58,378 nucleotides of DNA from Desulfobacterales bacterium (GTDB lineage Bacteria > Desulfobacterota > Desulfobacteria > Desulfobacterales > SpSt-501): positions 1 through 58,378 of the forward strand of contig JAUQXK010000047.1 of assembly GCA_030834695.1 (NCBI GenBank), in the 5' to 3' direction. Each line of letters opens with the position of its first letter. The stretch's first letter is position 1. The translations under genes were made by a program, and so were the position numbers. The notes under the pieces were generated by a model, which made no database searches, was not told the DNA's origin, and was given only the letters and a program-made list of their open reading frames with translations. Below, in pieces: positions 19,537 through 29,643 of the stretch.

Positions 19537-20950
19537 CGGCGATGCCCTCCTCCCGGATCCGGCGGTGCAGGCTGCGGGGCGCAAATTTCGGTTCGGAGCG
19601 GTAGCGCATCCAGCGCTCCAGCGGTCCGGCCGGCGGCAGATAATCTCCGACGAGGCCTAACAGCGCCGTTGTCAGCCGGTTCAGGCGCGGGTGCGTGTTC
19701 AAGAATGCCCATCCTTTCCAGGCCAGGCGCTCGGCCCAGTTTTGTTTGCAGCCGCGGCCGGGGACGCTGCTTTCCGGCGCCGAGGAATAGCTTTCGTCCC
19801 GCAGGCGCCGCAGGAGCGCGGGGATCGGGATCTTGACCGGGCAGACCTCCTCGCAGGCCCCGCAGAGGCTGGAGGCAAACGCCAATGTCCCGGCCTTCTC
19901 CAGTCCCTCGACCTGCGGGGTCAGGATTTTTCCGATCGGGCCGGGGTAGACGAAGCCATAGGCATGGCCGCCGATGCGGGTGTAGACCGGGCAGTGGTTC
20001 AAGCACGTGCCGCAGCGCACGCACTGAAGCGTCTGGCGCAGCTGCGGGTCCTGGTAGATGCGCGAGCGCCCGTTGTCCAGGATCACCAGGTGCACTTCCT
20101 GCGGGCCGTCCTTTTCCCCTTCGCGGCGCGGGGAGGTAATCAGGTTGACGTAGGTGGTCACGAGCTGGCCGGTGGCCGATCCCGTCAGCAGCCGCAGCAG
20201 GGGCGGCAGGTCTTCCAGCCGCTCCACCACTTTCTCGAGTCCCATCACCGCGATGTGCACCGGCGGCACGGTGGTGCACATGCGGCCGTTGCCCTCGTTT
20301 TCGACCAGACACAGGGTCCCGGTCTCGGCGACGGCGAAGTTGACGCCGCTCAGGCCGATGCCCGCTTCGTAGAATTTGCGGCGCAGCGTGTTCCGGGCGA
20401 TGGCGTTGAGCTCGGCCACCTCTTCGGTGTAAGGGGCGCCGGCCACCTTTTCGTGAAAGATCTGCGCAATCTGAGCCTTGTTCTTGTGGATCGCCGGCAC
20501 GATGATATGGGACGGCGTTTCGCCGTTCAACTGGATGATGAATTCGCCCAGGTCGGTTTCGATGGCCTCGATGCCGTGGTTGGCGAGAAAGGCGTTGAGG
20601 TGCATCTCCTCGGAGACCATGGACTTGCCCTTGACCACCCGGGCGGCGGCATGCGATTCGATGATCTCCAAAACGATGCGGTTGCCGACCGCCGTCGTTT
20701 CGGCCCAGTGGACGCGGATGCCGTTGCGGGTGCAGGCGGCTTCGAGCTGTTCGAGCAGCTCGGGCAGGCGGCTGAGGGCGCGCTGCTTGATGGCGTGGCC
20801 GATAGTGCGCAGGCGTTCGGTTTGCTCGGCATCGCTGAAAACGGCCCGGCGTTTGAGAATGAAGTTGCCCATGGCGAAGGCGAAATTTTTGCGCAGCTGG
20901 GCGTCGGCGAGTGCGCGGTCGACGTTGTTTTCAAACGGCTCATTCGCCAT
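19529..20950 (-). CDS. lutB: Lactate utilization iron-sulfur protein B
   Basis: A 473-residue LutB/LldF-family protein. The LUD domain comes first (KSMVSEEMHLNAFL, AVAETGTLCLVENEGNGRM), then two ferredoxin-like clusters: CVRCGTCLNHCPVY near residue 309 and CGACEEVCPVKIPIP near 362. The C-terminal tail carries Trp-rich segments of the DUF3390 type. It is the electron-transfer subunit of the LutABC L-lactate dehydrogenase. The start overlaps the lutA 3' end by 11 bases, so it is translationally coupled. Confidence 0.96.
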   Translation of the reverse strand: MANEPFENNVDRALADAQLRKNFAFAMGNFILKRRAVFSDAEQTERLRTIGHAIKQRALSRLPELLEQLEAACTRNGIRVHWAETTAVGNRIVLEIIESHAAARVVKGKSMVSEEMHLNAFLANHGIEAIETDLGEFIIQLNGETPSHIIVPAIHKNKAQIAQIFHEKVAGAPYTEEVAELNAIARNTLRRKFYEAGIGLSGVNFAVAETGTLCLVENEGNGRMCTTVPPVHIAVMGLEKVVERLEDLPPLLRLLTGSATGQLVTTYVNLITSPRREGEKDGPQEVHLVILDNGRSRIYQDPQLRQTLQCVRCGTCLNHCPVYTRIGGHAYGFVYPGPIGKILTPQVEGLEKAGTLAFASSLCGACEEVCPVKIPIPALLRRLRDESYSSAPESSVPGRGCKQNWAERLAWKGWAFLNTHPRLNRLTTALLGLVGDYLPPAGPLERWMRYRSEPKFAPRSLHRRIREEGIADE

Positions 20951-21692
20951 GGATCCGCTCCCATATGAACTCGGCCAGGTGCTGGGCCTGGAACGGCCAT
21001 CCGCGCAGCTGCGCCGCTCCGGCGATATTCATGAGGCAGCCGCAGTCTCCGGCGATCACCCGCGCCGCACCGGTGGCCTGGATGTCGTCGACTTTGTCGT
21101 TGACCAGCGCGCCGGAAAGGGCCGGGTGCTTGATCGAAAACGTCCCGCCGAAGCCGCAGCACTCGCTCTCGTTGGTCAGCTCGGCCAGTTCGACGTTGCC
21201 GAGCTGCCGCAGCAGCTGCTTGGAGTGCTCGATCACTTTCATCTCCCGCAGCGCATGGCAGGATGAATGCCAGGTCACCCGGATGGGACGGCCGCGGTCT
21301 TCGTAGCGGACGCCCAGCACCCGGGTCATGAACTCGGACCATTCGAATACGCGGGCTGCGAAGGCCCGGGCCTGGGCCAGGTCGTCCGCCCCGGCAAAGA
21401 GCACGGGGTAGTGGTGCTTCATCATCGCCGCGCAGGAACCCGAAGGCACGACAACGGGGATGTCCCGGCCGAACACCTGGATCTGGCGGCGGGCGACGGC
21501 GCGCGCCTCGTCCGGGAATCCCGAATTGTAGGCCGGCTGGCCGCAGCAGGACTGGCCGGGAGGGAAAACCACCCGGACCCCCTCGCGCTCGATGAGCCGT
21601 ATCGCCGCCAGGCCGGCGTCGGGATAGAACGCATCGATCAGGCAAGTGCCGAAAAAATAGACGTTGGACGGTTTCGCGAATTCGGGAGTCAT
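20940..21692 (-). CDS. lutA: Lactate utilization protein A
   Basis: A 250-residue LutA/LldE protein made of two CCG (cysteine-rich) domains: FFGTCLIDAFYP with FPPGQSCCGQPAYNSGF, and WHSSCHALREM with SECCGFGGTFSIKH. These bind a non-cubane Fe-S cluster as in heterodisulfide reductase subunit B. It is the first gene of the lut operon, and its upstream region holds an inverted repeat that could be an operator. Direction and overlap show a lutA-lutB-lutC order, followed by the Dld-II-like gene. Confidence 0.96.
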   Translation of the reverse strand: MTPEFAKPSNVYFFGTCLIDAFYPDAGLAAIRLIEREGVRVVFPPGQSCCGQPAYNSGFPDEARAVARRQIQVFGRDIPVVVPSGSCAAMMKHHYPVLFAGADDLAQARAFAARVFEWSEFMTRVLGVRYEDRGRPIRVTWHSSCHALREMKVIEHSKQLLRQLGNVELAELTNESECCGFGGTFSIKHPALSGALVNDKVDDIQATGAARVIAGDCGCLMNIAGAAQLRGWPFQAQHLAEFIWERIHGE

Positions 21693-21736
21693 GTCCAGGC
21701 GTTCCGATCAGTGCGGCTTGTTAAAAACCGGAGTTC

Positions 21737-21757
21737 ATGTTAGCAACTGGCTAACAT
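21737..21757. promoter_or_regulatory. Inverted repeat upstream of lutA, candidate operator
   Basis: ATGTTAGC-AACTG-GCTAACAT, a perfect 8-bp dyad with a 5-base spacer, 45 bases upstream of the lutA start and about 50 bases before the divergent stress-protein gene. Its size and position suit a dimeric regulator acting on one or both genes. No regulator gene lies adjacent. Confidence 0.5.
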
Positions 21758-21808
21758 AAACGGGCCTTGAAATAAAGCCCAAACCGGCTTCAGTGGATGG
21801 CATGGCGC

Positions 21809-22741
21809 ATGAAAAAAAAGATTTTGGTGGCCGTCGATGATTCCTCACACTCGCGGCAGGCGGTCGATTATGCCGCCCGGATGAAGGCCCTTATTCCGGG
21901 GCTCGGGTTCACCCTGCTGCACATCCAGCCGCCGGTTTCCCAATTTCTGCTGGACGAAGCCAAACTCAGCGGCCGGGCCCAGGCCGAGCTCAACCGGGCC
22001 GCGGCGCGCAACGACGAAGCCGCGCGGGGCATGCTGACCAAATACAAGGATCTGATGGTCCGGGCGGGGGTTCTCGATGCGGAGATCGACCTGTTGACCC
22101 TGCCGCGCCATTTGGGACTGGCCAAGGACATTCTCGACCAGGCCGAGGGCGGACTTTTCGACGCCGTCCTGCTCGGCCGCCGGGGCATCTCCTCCATGCA
22201 GCAGATGTTCCTGGGCAGCGTGTCCGCACACTTGATCGAAAATTCAGCAGTCATTCCGGTCTGGCTGGTGGACGGGGCGGTTTCCTCGAAACAAGTCCTG
22301 GCGGCCGTCGACGGCTCCGAGAGCGCGCTGCGGGCCGTGGACCACCTGGCTTTCATGCTTTCGGGCAATCCCGAGGTCCGGATTCGCTTTTTCCACGTGG
22401 CTCCCCGGCTCAAGGATTTCTGCGAGATCGATTTTGCCCAGAAGCCGGCCGAGGGGCTGGCGGCCCTCATCGCCCAAGGCGACAAACGCTGCATGGACGA
22501 TTTTTTTTCCGCGGCGCTCGCCAAACTCCAATCCGCCGGCCTCCAGGAAAAGCAGATTGAAACCCGGACGGCCGCGACGCTGCTCAGTGTAGGCGAGACG
22601 ATCCTGAGCGCCGCGCGTGAGGGCGGCTTCGGTACGCTCGTCATGGGCCGGCGCGGCATGAACAAGTCTTTTTTCGGCGGCAAGGTTTCTTATCACGTCA
22701 GCCAGAAGCTTTCCGACGCGGCCCTATGGCTGGTGCCATAA
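21809..22741 (+). CDS. Universal stress protein, two-domain
   Basis: A 310-residue protein with two tandem UspA domains. Domain 1 starts KKKILVAVDDSSHSRQAV and ends with LLGRRGISSMQQMFLGSVS; domain 2 starts KQVLAAVDGSESALRAVDH and ends with LVMGRRGMNKSFFGGKVS. These G-2X-G-9X-G elements are the ATP-binding motif. Such proteins act in stress survival and energy sensing in the cytoplasm. I take ATG 21809 (MKKKILVAVDD) as the start because it matches the family N-terminus; an ATG 12 bases upstream is also possible, and neither has a strong Shine-Dalgarno. It is divergent from lutA. Confidence 0.92.
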   Translation: MKKKILVAVDDSSHSRQAVDYAARMKALIPGLGFTLLHIQPPVSQFLLDEAKLSGRAQAELNRAAARNDEAARGMLTKYKDLMVRAGVLDAEIDLLTLPRHLGLAKDILDQAEGGLFDAVLLGRRGISSMQQMFLGSVSAHLIENSAVIPVWLVDGAVSSKQVLAAVDGSESALRAVDHLAFMLSGNPEVRIRFFHVAPRLKDFCEIDFAQKPAEGLAALIAQGDKRCMDDFFSAALAKLQSAGLQEKQIETRTAATLLSVGETILSAAREGGFGTLVMGRRGMNKSFFGGKVSYHVSQKLSDAALWLVP

Positions 22742-22803
22742 AGAAATAAGGTGCCAGGGGTCAGGGTTCAGGATTGATGAACTTGTAAAAAGTCATCATA
22801 ACC

Positions 22804-22928
22804 GATGGCTTTGTAAAAAGCCCAAGTTCAAGGCGCGCGAATCCCGTGGAGTGAGGCGTACGTGCAGTACGCCGCAGCGACAGCGGGATGAAGCGCAACG
22901 CGGAAATTGGGCTTTTTACGAAGCCATC
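22804..22928. repeat. 125-bp MITE-like inverted-repeat element
   Basis: The ends are near-perfect 26-base inverted repeats (GATGGCTTTGTAAAAAGCCC at the left, TGGGCTTTTTACGAAGCCATC-like at the right, here given in part). Inside, ATCCCG/CGGGAT and GGCGTAC-GTGCA-GTACGCC are nested, so the whole unit can fold into one long hairpin. A related half-site (GAACTTGTAAAAAGTC) lies just before it at about 22778. There is no coding capacity. It sits directly in front of the Shine-Dalgarno of the next gene. Confidence 0.75.
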
Positions 22929-22950
22929 ACGGAAAGGAGATCCGCATCCG

Positions 22951-23484
22951 ATGATTCCGCAAATCAAGAAAATCCTCTTCACCACGGACCTGTCGCAGCA
23001 AACCCGCCACGCCTTCAACTATGCCGTGGGGTTGGCCAACCAATACGGCGCCAGCCTGGCCATCCTGTACGTCATGGAAGACGTCTCGCCGAGTCAAAGC
23101 GCCAACCTGCAGGGGTTTATCGGCGACGAGCGCTGGGAGGAGCTGCGCCAATCCCACGAGCAGGAGGTCCGGCAGATCCTCATCGGCAAAAAGCGCGAGG
23201 GCAGCATGATTCGCGAGGCTCTGGGCGAGATGTTCACGGCGGCCCAGAAGGACCTGCGCGAGAAAAACCTGCGCTCGGACGAGATCGTGGTCACCCAGGG
23301 CGATGCGGTGGACTGCATTCTGGGCGAGGCGGATGCGCGCCAGGTCGATCTGATCGTCATGGGCTATCATCCGCGCGGACGCCTGGAGGAGGCCATCGTG
23401 GGCAGCGTCAGCCGCAGCGTCCTGCGCCGCGCCCAGGTGCCGGTGCTGTTGGTGCGGCTGCCGGAACGGGTGGATGTCCAATGA
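22951..23484 (+). CDS. Universal stress protein, single domain
   Basis: A 177-residue UspA-family protein. It begins QIKKILFTTDLSQQTRHAF and ends with the ATP-binding element IVMGYHPRGRLEEAIVGSVS followed by VPVLLVRL. A longer than usual central helical region (residues 55-110) separates the halves. The ATG at 22951 has GGAG 11 bases upstream; the frame is open further upstream but that part is the inverted-repeat element. It forms a pair with the two-domain stress protein upstream. Confidence 0.92.
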   Translation: MIPQIKKILFTTDLSQQTRHAFNYAVGLANQYGASLAILYVMEDVSPSQSANLQGFIGDERWEELRQSHEQEVRQILIGKKREGSMIREALGEMFTAAQKDLREKNLRSDEIVVTQGDAVDCILGEADARQVDLIVMGYHPRGRLEEAIVGSVSRSVLRRAQVPVLLVRLPERVDVQ

Positions 23485-23522
23485 ACGGCCGAGGCAGCTG
23501 GGAGGCGGCTGAGCGATAAATC

Positions 23523-23633
23523 CAAAGCACGAATTCCGAAATCCGAAACAAAGCTCAAAATTCAAATTCTCAAAACGTTTTGAATTTTGGGAATTTCGAT
23601 ATTCGAATTTGTTTCGAACTTCGGATTTTCATT
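23523..23633. repeat. AT-rich intergenic inverted repeat between convergent genes
   Basis: The left arm contains ATTCCGAAATCCGAAACAAA and the right arm, inverted, AAATCCGAAGTTCGAAACAA; the centre is the palindrome CAAAACGTTTTG (23571-23582). The whole forms a hairpin of about 50-base arms in a GC-rich genome. It separates the stress-protein gene (plus) from dppF (minus) and may serve as a two-way terminator. Confidence 0.65.
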
Positions 23634-23634
23634 C

Positions 23635-24636
23635 TCAAGTCAGCCCCGCCGGCCCAGCAAAGTGACAGGCGGCCCAGTGCTGCGGGCGGATCTCGCGGAG
23701 CTCCGGCCCGACTCGGGCGCAGGGGCCTTCGGCGTAGCGGCAGCGCGGGTGGAACCGGCAGCCGGAGGGCGGGTCGATGGGGCTGGGGACATCGCCTTTC
23801 AGGATGATCCGGCCGGGCCGCGGCAGGGACGGGTCCGGGATCGGAACGGCCGAGAGCAGGGCCTGGGTGTAGGGGTGCAGCGGGTCCAGGTAAAGGTCCT
23901 TGCTGGGGGCGATCTCGACGATTTTGCCCAAATACATCACGGCCACGCGGCCGCTGACATGCTCCACGACGCTCAGGTCGTGCGAGATGAAAAGGTAGGT
24001 CAGCCCGAATTCCTGCTGCAGGTCCTTGAGCAGGTTGATCACCTGCGCCTGGATGGAAACGTCCAGGGCCGAAACCGCTTCGTCGCACACCACCAATTTG
24101 GGCTTCAGGGCGAGGGCCCGGGCCACTCCGATGCGCTGCCGCTGCCCGCCGGAGAACTGGTGCGGGTAGCGGCGCATGTGCTCCTTGCGCAGTCCCACCA
24201 ACTCCAGAAGTTCCAGGACCCGCCGATCTCTTTCCTGTCGGCGTCCCACGCCGTGAACGAGCAACGGCTCGCCGATGATCTGACCGACGGTCTTGCGGGG
24301 GTTGAGAGAGGAGAACGGGTCCTGGAAGATGATCTGCATCTCCCGGCGCAGGGCCTGCATCTCGTTGCGGGAATACGCCAGAATATTACGGCCCTGGAAG
24401 AAGACCTCCCCGGCGCTCGGCTCCTCCAGCCGCAGGATGGCCCGGCCGAAGGTGGTTTTGCCGCAGCCGGACTCCCCCACGAGGCCGACGGTTTCACCCT
24501 CTCCAATCGTCAGGCTGACCCCGTCCACCGCCTGGACGGAGCCGACCGGCTTCATCCAGACGCCCCCCAGGATCGGGTAGTGTTTGACGATGTTGCGGGC
24601 TTCGAGAAGCGGCGCTGGCGGGCTGCGGTCAGGCAT
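23635..24636 (-). CDS. dppF: Dipeptide/oligopeptide ABC transporter ATP-binding protein (DppF type), system 1
   Basis: A 333-residue ABC ATPase: Walker [11 protein letters not shown]-loop in [16 protein letters not shown], signature FSGGQRQRI, Walker [12 protein letters not shown] and the switch His in [11 protein letters not shown]. The C-terminal oligopeptide/dipeptide extension ([21 protein letters not shown]) with its Cys residues is typical of DppD/DppF subunits. It is the last gene of the first peptide-transporter operon, separated from dppD by 65 bases holding a REP half-site. Confidence 0.95.
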   Translation of the reverse strand: MPDRSPPAPLLEARNIVKHYPILGGVWMKPVGSVQAVDGVSLTIGEGETVGLVGESGCGKTTFGRAILRLEEPSAGEVFFQGRNILAYSRNEMQALRREMQIIFQDPFSSLNPRKTVGQIIGEPLLVHGVGRRQERDRRVLELLELVGLRKEHMRRYPHQFSGGQRQRIGVARALALKPKLVVCDEAVSALDVSIQAQVINLLKDLQQEFGLTYLFISHDLSVVEHVSGRVAVMYLGKIVEIAPSKDLYLDPLHPYTQALLSAVPIPDPSLPRPGRIILKGDVPSPIDPPSGCRFHPRCRYAEGPCARVGPELREIRPQHWAACHFAGPAGLT

Positions 24637-24653
24637 CGGACGTCCATCTTGTT

Positions 24654-24680
24654 ATCGCGGCTGGAAAGCCGCTCCCACCA
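24654..24680. repeat. REP half-site, copy 3
   Basis: ATCGCGGCTGGAAAGCCGCTCCCACCA, shown here by its core CGGCTGGAAAGCCGCTCCCA, is a single arm identical to the right arm at 15750-15771. It lies in the dppD-dppF gap. Confidence 0.7.
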
Positions 24681-24701
24681 TGCGCCATTGCGGCGGTGAG
24701 A

Positions 24702-25679
<978 letters not shown>

Positions 25680-25683
25680 GGCA

Positions 25684-26565
25684 TCAATCCCTCAGCCGCG
25701 GGTCGAGCGCGTCCCGCAGCCCGTCGCCCAGCAGGTTGAAGCCGAGCACCGCGCCCAGGATGGCCAGCCCCGGAAAGGTCATGACCCAGGATGCCCGCAG
25801 GATCAACGCCCGGCTGCGGGCAATGTCGGCCCCCCATTCGGGAGTGGGGGGCTGGGCGCCCAGGCCCAGGAAGCTCAGGGCCGCAGCATCCAGGATGGCC
25901 GAGGCGAAGCTCAACGTGGTCTGCACGATCAAGGGCCCCAGACAGTTCGGCAGGATGGTGAGGAAGATGATGCGCAGGTTGCGGGCGCCGATGGCCCGCG
26001 CCGCCATTACGTAGTCCTTTTCGCTCTCCTCCAGCACGCTCGCCCGCACGATGCGCGCAAAGCGCGGCACGTAGGTGATGGCGATGGCGAGCATGGCGTT
26101 CTGCAGGCTCGGCCCGAGGTAGGCCACCACCACGATGGCGAGCAGGATGTAGGGAAAGGACAGGATGATGTCGATGCCGCGCATGACGATGTCATCGAGC
26201 CGGCCCTTGTAGAAGCCGGAGACGCTGCCGATCAGGGTGCCGCAGACGAAGGCCAGCCCGACGCTCACCACCGCCACCAGCAGCGAGACGCGCGCGCCGT
26301 AGACGATGCGCGAGAGAATGTCGCGTCCGAGGTCGTCCGTGCCGAGAATGTTCTTGGTTGAGCCCCCGTCGCTCCAGGCCGGAGGCTTGAGCTGGTCATA
26401 GAGAGCGGTCTCGATGGGGTCGTGGGGGCTGATGAACGGGGCGAAGATCCCGAACAGCACAAACGCCGTGATGATGAACAGCCCCGCCACGGCGGTCTTG
26501 TTGCGCCACAGCTGCGAAAGCTGGTCGAGCATGGGGTGGCGGTCTTCGGGGTGTTTTCGATCCAT
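25684..26565 (-). CDS. dppC: Dipeptide/oligopeptide ABC transporter permease (DppC type), system 1
   Basis: A 293-residue inner-membrane permease. One N-terminal helix ([20 protein letters not shown]) is followed by [17 protein letters not shown], the [18 protein letters not shown] motif that marks DppC/OppC proteins, and the EAA-type loop ([20 protein letters not shown]) that contacts the ATPase. It is followed immediately by dppD. The 302-base gap to dppB is filled largely by a composite repeat. Confidence 0.95.
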   Translation of the reverse strand: MDRKHPEDRHPMLDQLSQLWRNKTAVAGLFIITAFVLFGIFAPFISPHDPIETALYDQLKPPAWSDGGSTKNILGTDDLGRDILSRIVYGARVSLLVAVVSVGLAFVCGTLIGSVSGFYKGRLDDIVMRGIDIILSFPYILLAIVVVAYLGPSLQNAMLAIAITYVPRFARIVRASVLEESEKDYVMAARAIGARNLRIIFLTILPNCLGPLIVQTTLSFASAILDAAALSFLGLGAQPPTPEWGADIARSRALILRASWVMTFPGLAILGAVLGFNLLGDGLRDALDPRLRD

Positions 26566-26628
26566 AAGCGTCTGCTGAGTCTTTAGAATCCAGCTATATT
26601 TGACTGCCGTCTCGGGAACCGAAGACGA

Positions 26629-26860
26629 GTTTTAAGTTTTAGGTTTTAAGTGTTAAGCGGCGGATGGATGCCGGTTTAACATGATAGGGTCTATCTTTCT
26701 TTGCTTAAAACTTTCAAGTAAGTTGGTTTCCTTGTTTTGTGGGAGCGGCATCTTGCCGTGATCTTGTCGCGGCTGGAAGCCACTCTCGCAAATAACAACC
26801 TTTCTTGCTGATAAAGTGGCGCCAAGCGCCAAGCGCCGCTTAACACGCAAAACTTAAAAC
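26629..26860. repeat. Composite intergenic element with TTTTAAG arms, copy 2
   Basis: The left arm GTTTTAAGTTTTAGG continues to GTGTTAAGCGGCG; the right arm CGCCGCTTAACAC continues to GCAAAACTTAAAAC, its inverse. The right end shares AACACGYAAAACTTAAAAC with copy 1 (15657-15867). A REP pair lies in the centre. The 232-base length is close to that of copy 1 (211). Confidence 0.7.
26737..26792. repeat. REP pair, copy 4
   Basis: TTTGTGGGAGCGGCATCTTG and, inverted, CGCGGCTGGAAGCCACTCTC, with a short spacer. It forms the centre of the second composite element and matches the core of the three other copies. Confidence 0.75.
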
Positions 26861-26867
26861 GGTTTTT

Positions 26868-27872
26868 TTATTTGACGCTTATTCTCGGATTGATCACCGC
26901 ATACAGCACATCCACTCCCAAGTTGATGATCACGAACAGCCCGGCGATAAAGAGGGTGCCGTTCTGGATCACCATGTAGTCGCGCTGCATCACCGCGTCG
27001 TACATCCACTTGCCCACTCCCGGCCAGGCGAAGATGGTTTCGGTCAGGATGGCGCCCCCCAGGAGCACGCCGAACTGCAACCCGATGGTGGTGACCACCG
27101 GGATCAGGGCATTTCTCAGTGCATGTTTGAAGACCACCTTGAACTGCGAAAGCCCCTTGGCCTTGGCGGTCTTGATGTAGTCCTGGCGCAGCACCTCCAG
27201 CATGGAGGAGCGCGTCATGCGCGCCACGATGGCCGTCGGGATGGTGGAGAGCGTAAAGGCCGGCATGATGAGGTGCCAGAAGGCGTCTCTCAACGCCGCA
27301 CCGTTCTTGGTGAGGACGGCGTCCACCAGGTAGAAGTTGGTGATTACGTCCAGGTGGACCCCGATGCTCAGCCGGCCGGAGATGGGCAGCCACCCCAACC
27401 AGACCGAAAAGATGAGCATGAACACCAGCCCCAGCCAGAAGATGGGCATGCTGACCCCCGCCAGGGCTCCCAGCATGCTGAGATAGTCGAAGATGGAATA
27501 CTGCTTGGTGGCGGATATGATGCCGAAGATCATGCCCAACGTGCAGCTGATCATCAAGGCTGCGACCGACAGCTCGATGGTGGCGGGGAAGCGCTGCCGG
27601 ATTTCGATCCAGACCTTCTGACGGGTCCAGATGGTCTCCCCCAGGTCCAGGGTGACCAGCCGTTTAAGAAACAGGCCGTACTGGACGTAAAGGGGTTTGT
27701 TCAAGCCCAGGTGCTCGCGCAGATTGGCCAGGGCTTCGTCCGAGGCGCGCTCGCCCAGAAGGAGTTCGGCCGGGTCGCCCGGGGTGAGGTGGAGCATAAA
27801 GAAAATGATGACCGACACTCCCAGGAGGGTCGGGATGAGGATCAATATTCGGCGGAGAATATAGGCAGCCAT
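26868..27872 (-). CDS. dppB: Dipeptide/oligopeptide ABC transporter permease (DppB type), system 1
   Basis: A 334-residue permease with six predicted helices. It starts MAAYILRRILILIPTLLGVS and has the family-typical HLTPGDPAELLLGERAS, ARMTRSSMLEVLRQDYIKTA, and the EAA-type loop AKGLSQFKVVFKHALRN. The C-terminus has the TETIFAWPGVGKWMYDAV element found in all DppB proteins. It is between dppA and dppC on the same strand. Confidence 0.96.
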   Translation of the reverse strand: MAAYILRRILILIPTLLGVSVIIFFMLHLTPGDPAELLLGERASDEALANLREHLGLNKPLYVQYGLFLKRLVTLDLGETIWTRQKVWIEIRQRFPATIELSVAALMISCTLGMIFGIISATKQYSIFDYLSMLGALAGVSMPIFWLGLVFMLIFSVWLGWLPISGRLSIGVHLDVITNFYLVDAVLTKNGAALRDAFWHLIMPAFTLSTIPTAIVARMTRSSMLEVLRQDYIKTAKAKGLSQFKVVFKHALRNALIPVVTTIGLQFGVLLGGAILTETIFAWPGVGKWMYDAVMQRDYMVIQNGTLFIAGLFVIINLGVDVLYAVINPRISVK

Positions 27873-27882
27873 GGATAAAAAT

Positions 27883-27958
27883 AGGGTTCAGGCGGGTCAA
27901 GGGTTCGGGGGCTGAGATATAAACCCCTGAACCCCGTACCCTTGGACCCTCGCCCCCC
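27883..27958. repeat. Intergenic inverted repeat between dppA and dppB, system 1
   Basis: The left arm AGGGTTCAGGCGGGTCAAGG continues into GGTTCGGGGG; the right arm (CCCCTGAACCCC, then CCCTTGGACCCTCGCCCCC) is its inverse. The unit GGGTTCAAGG is repeated within each arm, as in the repeat at 9779-9862. It could form a strong hairpin just after dppA, which would favour higher expression of the binding protein than of the permease. Confidence 0.6.
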
Positions 27959-27963
27959 TCGGT

Positions 27964-29643
27964 CTATTTTTCCAGCCACACGTTCTTCAGCCGGATCGAG
28001 GCGGTGGGGTGAAGCTTGAAGTCCTGCACGTTCTTCATCATCGGCCAGGTCTGGGTGCTGTGCGCGACGGGAATCACGGGCATCTCGTCGTACATGAGCT
28101 GCTGGGCTTTCTTGTAGATCTCCGCCCGCTGGGCCTGATCGGTGGTCTGCCGACCTTGCTCCATGAGGCTGTGATACTCATTATTGTGCCATTGGGTGCG
28201 GACGGCGGACGAGGCCATGCCGTCGTAAAGCACCGCAAGAAAGTTGTCCGGGTCGCCGTTGTCGCCTGTCCAGCCGAGCTGAAAGAGGTCCATGTCCGGC
28301 GGCTGTTCGCGCTGGCGCTTCAGGTAGGTACCCCACTCGTAGCTAACAATCCGGGCCTTGATTCCGACCTTTGAAAGGTCCGCCGCCATGGCTACTCCCA
28401 CTTTTAGTCCCTCAGGATTATACGGGCGGGCAACTGGCATGCACCAAAGGGTGATTTCATCAAGTCCCTTGCCCTCCGGGAACCCCGCCTCGGCCAACAG
28501 GGCCTTGGCCTTGTCGACGCTGTATTCGATCTGCGGCACGGCGTCGTTGTAGCCCCACATGATGGGCGGGATGTGGTTCTTGGCGAGCTGACCCTGGCCC
28601 TGGTAGATGTTGTCCACAATGGCCTTGCGGTTTATGGCTTGAGACAGGGCTTTGCGCAGCTTGGTATTGCTCTTCCAGGGCTCCTTGGTGTGGTTGAAGC
28701 TGAGATAGCCGATGTTCATGCCCGGCTGGGAGACGAGCTTCATGCTCGGGTCCTTCTGGGCGAGCGGGATGTCGGCAGCGTTCGGGAACTGGCAGATGTG
28801 GATGTTGCCGGTCTTGAGTTCGAGGAAACGTACCGAGTTTTCGGGGATGGCGCGGAACACCACCTTGTCCAAATACGGTCCCACTTTCTTGTCCCAGTAG
28901 TCAGCGTTCTTCTGAAGAACGATCCGATCATCCTTTACCCACTCCACGAACTTGAATGGGCCTGTGCCGACGGGGTTGCGCACGAACTCCTTGGGGTTCT
29001 TCAAAAACGCTTCGGGGCTAATGATGTCCGCAAAGTCCATACCCAGATTGGCCAGGAAAGGCGCGTCTACGCGTTTCAGTTTGAAGACCACCGTGTGTTC
29101 GTCCATAGCTTCAATAGAGCTGACCGTCTTGTCCATTTCCATGGACACCCAGTACTCGGGCGGGCGCTCCTGGGATGGGATCTCCCAGCCTTTGCCGAAG
29201 AATTTGATGTTGCGCTCCTTCATCTGGCGGCCCAGCGAGAAGACCACCGCGTCGGCGTTGAAAGGTGTGCCGTCGTGAAACTTGACGCCCTTGCGCAGGT
29301 TAAACGTATAGGTCAATCCGTCCGGTGAAATGCTCCAAGACTCCGCAAGTCCCGGTTCCAATGCGGTGGATTCGTCCTTGTATTCCACCAAAGCTTCCAA
29401 AACATTGTCGCAGATCATAAACGAGTTGCCATCGGTCTCGTAGGCCGGATCTAACCCGACGCTATCGCCACCACGCCCGAACACAAGGGTTCCACCGGCT
29501 TTGGTGACCGGGACGGCCGCTTTGGGGGCTTCGGCTTTTTTTTCTTCCTTCTTTTCCTCGCCACACCCCCACACGGCCACTAAAAGAAAAACGCTGGCAG
29601 CAATGATCAGAAAGAAATTATTGGCAGATAATGTTCTTTTCAT
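27964..29643 (-). CDS. dppA: Dipeptide/oligopeptide ABC transporter substrate-binding lipoprotein, system 1
   Basis: A 559-residue family 5 (SBP_bac_5) binding protein. The N-terminal signal has a lipobox ending VWGC near residue 27 and a Lys/Glu-rich linker (EEKKEEKKAEAPK), so it is a lipoprotein. The mature part shows GGTLVFGRGGDSVGLDPAYETDG, the LAESWSISPDGLTYTFNLRKGVKFHDGTPFNA core and FNHTKEPWKSNTKLRKALSQA, all family-typical. The start at 29643 has GGAGGG eight bases upstream. It is the first transporter gene, 70 bases after an M20 peptidase. It resembles the second binding protein (44942-46504), but that one lacks the lipobox. Confidence 0.95.
   Translation of the reverse strand: MKRTLSANNFFLIIAASVFLLVAVWGCGEEKKEEKKAEAPKAAVPVTKAGGTLVFGRGGDSVGLDPAYETDGNSFMICDNVLEALVEYKDESTALEPGLAESWSISPDGLTYTFNLRKGVKFHDGTPFNADAVVFSLGRQMKERNIKFFGKGWEIPSQERPPEYWVSMEMDKTVSSIEAMDEHTVVFKLKRVDAPFLANLGMDFADIISPEAFLKNPKEFVRNPVGTGPFKFVEWVKDDRIVLQKNADYWDKKVGPYLDKVVFRAIPENSVRFLELKTGNIHICQFPNAADIPLAQKDPSMKLVSQPGMNIGYLSFNHTKEPWKSNTKLRKALSQAINRKAIVDNIYQGQGQLAKNHIPPIMWGYNDAVPQIEYSVDKAKALLAEAGFPEGKGLDEITLWCMPVARPYNPEGLKVGVAMAADLSKVGIKARIVSYEWGTYLKRQREQPPDMDLFQLGWTGDNGDPDNFLAVLYDGMASSAVRTQWHNNEYHSLMEQGRQTTDQAQRAEIYKKAQQLMYDEMPVIPVAHSTQTWPMMKNVQDFKLHPTASIRLKNVWLEK

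Larger units (their letters stand above)
26566..26867. other. dppB-dppC intergenic region
   Basis: 302 bases with no gene, unusual inside an operon. Nearly all of it is a composite repeat (26629-26860) with a REP pair in the centre. The element may stabilise the upstream mRNA or attenuate the downstream genes. Confidence 0.7.
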
